Source of the DNA: CAZAGT01 sp964484515 | GTDB taxonomy: Bacteria; Desulfobacterota; DSM-4660; Desulfatiglandales; HGW-15 | Length of the DNA stretch: 6,967 bases | Direction: 5' to 3' | NCBI GenBank assembly: GCA_964484515.1 | Contig: CAZAGT010000279.1 | Location: 1 to 6,967, forward strand | In this document: positions 5,625 to 6,967 of the stretch, one piece after another | Position numbering within the stretch: position 1 is the stretch's first letter | Layout: each line of letters begins with the position of its first letter | Program-made: the position numbers and the translations under genes | The notes under the pieces: generated by a model | What the model was told of the DNA's origin: nothing | The model's input: the letters and a program-made list of their open reading frames with translations, nothing else | The model's database searches: none

Positions 5625-6728
5625 ATGACCCGCCGCCTTTTCATGAACAGGTTACTGAAAGGATTGAAGCTAGGGCTATTGATGAGTGCCGTGCCAATCT
5701 TGCCTGAAACGCCGGCCGCAAACGCAGAGCCAGAAAGGGATCTACCCGACGAGAACATGACTCTTAGGGCCATTGTCCGAGAGAAGCTACACCACGGTCG
5801 TGACAGGTTCGTGAACCCTTTCACTCGAATCGTCCACGGAAGACTGTCACGGGTCCTATTCTGGAGACTGTTCGCCGAGAACCGGTTCAGAAAATACTAT
5901 AAGAATGAACGCGTCCAGCCTGTTTCGATTGATTGGAAACCTATTCGAGATGACAAGGGCCTTTCGGTCACGTTTCTGAAGCACGCCAGTGTTCTTATTA
6001 AGGACACTGATCAGTACATCGTCGTTGATCCGGTGTACTCGCGTTTCTTTTGGGGCATTCAGGATTTCACGCCGTTCGCCTTTGATATCGAAGAGATGCC
6101 AAGACCTCAACACGTCCTGATTACCCATGGGCATTACGATCATCTTGACAAAAAGACGCTTGCCGGCTTTGGGAGGGATACCCACGTGATCAGTCCCCTC
6201 GGTTACGATGCCGTTTTCAAGGACCTTGGTATGTCCCGCAGGACACAGCTGGATTGGTACGAAGGCTTTGAGAAAGAGGGACGACAAATCGTGTTGCTAC
6301 CCTGCAACCACTGGAGCATGCGAAATCCCTTGGTGGGCCCGAACCGCTCCCTGTGGGGTTCGTTTCTCATCAAGACGCTGAGCGGATTCACCATCTTTGT
6401 GGCGGGTGACACGGGCTACTTTTCGGGATTTCATGAGCTAGGCAAAGAATTCAAGATCGATTTGGCCATTTTCAACCTGAGCGCTTACGAACCGCGTTGG
6501 TTCATGGCGCCCAGCCACATGAATCCGCAAGAGACCGTGCGCGCCTTCCAAGAGCTTGGGGCCGCTCATCTGCTTATCGTTCATTGGGGTACATTTCGCC
6601 TGGGTGACGAACCGGTGTATTTCCCTCCGATTGACATGCGATGCGAAATTGAAAAGAGGGGGTTGAGCAAGAAATGGGTCCCTCTGAGACACGGTGAGAC
6701 GCTCTACTGCGACGAATTGTCCGCATGA
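5625..6728 (+). CDS. exported NAPE-PLD-like metallo-beta-lactamase-fold phospholipase
   Basis: Protein of 367 residues closely resembling N-acyl-phosphatidylethanolamine-hydrolysing phospholipase D (COG2220 group), which cuts the phosphodiester on the headgroup side with two zinc ions. The metal site is complete: THGHYDHLD (167-175) with His168, His170, Asp172 and His173; His229 in PCNHW; Asp262 in AGDTGY; His298 in SHMNPQE; His320 in VHWGTF. The 22-residue spacing of the last two histidines equals that of human NAPE-PLD as I remember its numbering. LWGSF (243-247) and AYEPRWFM (287-294) are also NAPE-PLD hallmarks and separate it from UlaG-type lactonases. The N-terminus TRRLFMN (2-8) fits a twin-arginine motif, followed by a short hydrophobic stretch and an A-N-A cleavage site (32-34). 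It is therefore probably exported folded to the periplasm with its metals loaded. Many bacterial relatives are untested, so the actual lipid substrate is inference. Confidence 0.9.
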   Translation: MTRRLFMNRLLKGLKLGLLMSAVPILPETPAANAEPERDLPDENMTLRAIVREKLHHGRDRFVNPFTRIVHGRLSRVLFWRLFAENRFRKYYKNERVQPVSIDWKPIRDDKGLSVTFLKHASVLIKDTDQYIVVDPVYSRFFWGIQDFTPFAFDIEEMPRPQHVLITHGHYDHLDKKTLAGFGRDTHVISPLGYDAVFKDLGMSRRTQLDWYEGFEKEGRQIVLLPCNHWSMRNPLVGPNRSLWGSFLIKTLSGFTIFVAGDTGYFSGFHELGKEFKIDLAIFNLSAYEPRWFMAPSHMNPQETVRAFQELGAAHLLIVHWGTFRLGDEPVYFPPIDMRCEIEKRGLSKKWVPLRHGETLYCDELSA

Positions 6729-6967
6729 GCATTTGACCTGAACGTGTGCTTGTTGAGGATGCGAACGTCCGTCACCATTTGGAGACGTGCGCGACGCGCG
6801 TAAGGAGGGTAGCGGGTAGGTCTGTGGTCAAGCGTCGCGTCAAAACGGTCGAATCAGTATGGTATCCTCGCCGCCGACTCTGGACGATGACAACGTATTC
6901 GCCTAGGTCTTGATCCCTACGTTGCATAAACAACACGACAGAAGGTGTGTAAAGACAATAATAACAA
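6729..6967. other. non-coding right edge
   Basis: No convincing gene or T-tailed terminator is visible after the NAPE-PLD-like gene. CGCGACGC (6790-6797) is complementary to GCGTCGCG (6832-6839), which could form an 8-base-pair stem over a 34-base loop. The last 45 bases are AT-rich and include AATAAT (6957-6962), but no matching -35 box is clear. A promoter for a gene beyond the window is possible. Confidence 0.5.

Overview
This 6,967-base window has moderately high GC. It reads as chromosomal DNA from a Gram-negative bacterium. The grounds are an ABC transporter of the LolCDE/MacB/YbbAP type, a secreted AttH/CrtC-like lipocalin-fold protein, and a Tat-like signal peptide on a metallo-beta-lactamase-fold enzyme. 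The Nudix and AttH-like proteins resemble proteobacterial relatives, but nothing here fixes the species. I see no insertion sequence, CRISPR array, tRNA or rRNA.

Layout. Bases 1-141 are non-coding and hold a short direct repeat and a hairpin plus T-run that looks like a rightward terminator. From 142 to 4570, three genes are packed head to tail on the minus strand: an ABC ATPase (3872-4570), a large FtsX-type permease that carries both permease halves in one chain (1275-3866), and a secreted AttH/CrtC-like protein (142-1272). The gaps are only 5 and 2 bases, so this is almost certainly one operon. A divergent intergenic region of about 440 bases (4571-5009) follows. It holds a candidate minus-strand promoter, an exact TATAAT on the plus strand, and a cluster of inverted repeats. 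On the plus strand come a zinc-ribbon Nudix hydrolase (5010-5534) and, 90 bases later, an exported NAPE-PLD-like phospholipase D of the metallo-beta-lactamase fold (5625-6728). The last 239 bases show no convincing gene.

How the genes may work together. The ATPase should energise the permease, which resembles YbbP-type permeases thought to move or extract hydrophobic molecules from the inner membrane. The AttH-like protein is exported and has a fold suited to a lipophilic ligand, so it is a natural periplasmic partner. The attEFGH operons are the closest known arrangement I can name, with the two permeases fused here. The NAPE-PLD-like enzyme on the other side of the intergenic region probably acts on phospholipid headgroups in the same compartment. 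A shared role in envelope lipid handling is inference from family membership and proximity; the sequence does not show it.
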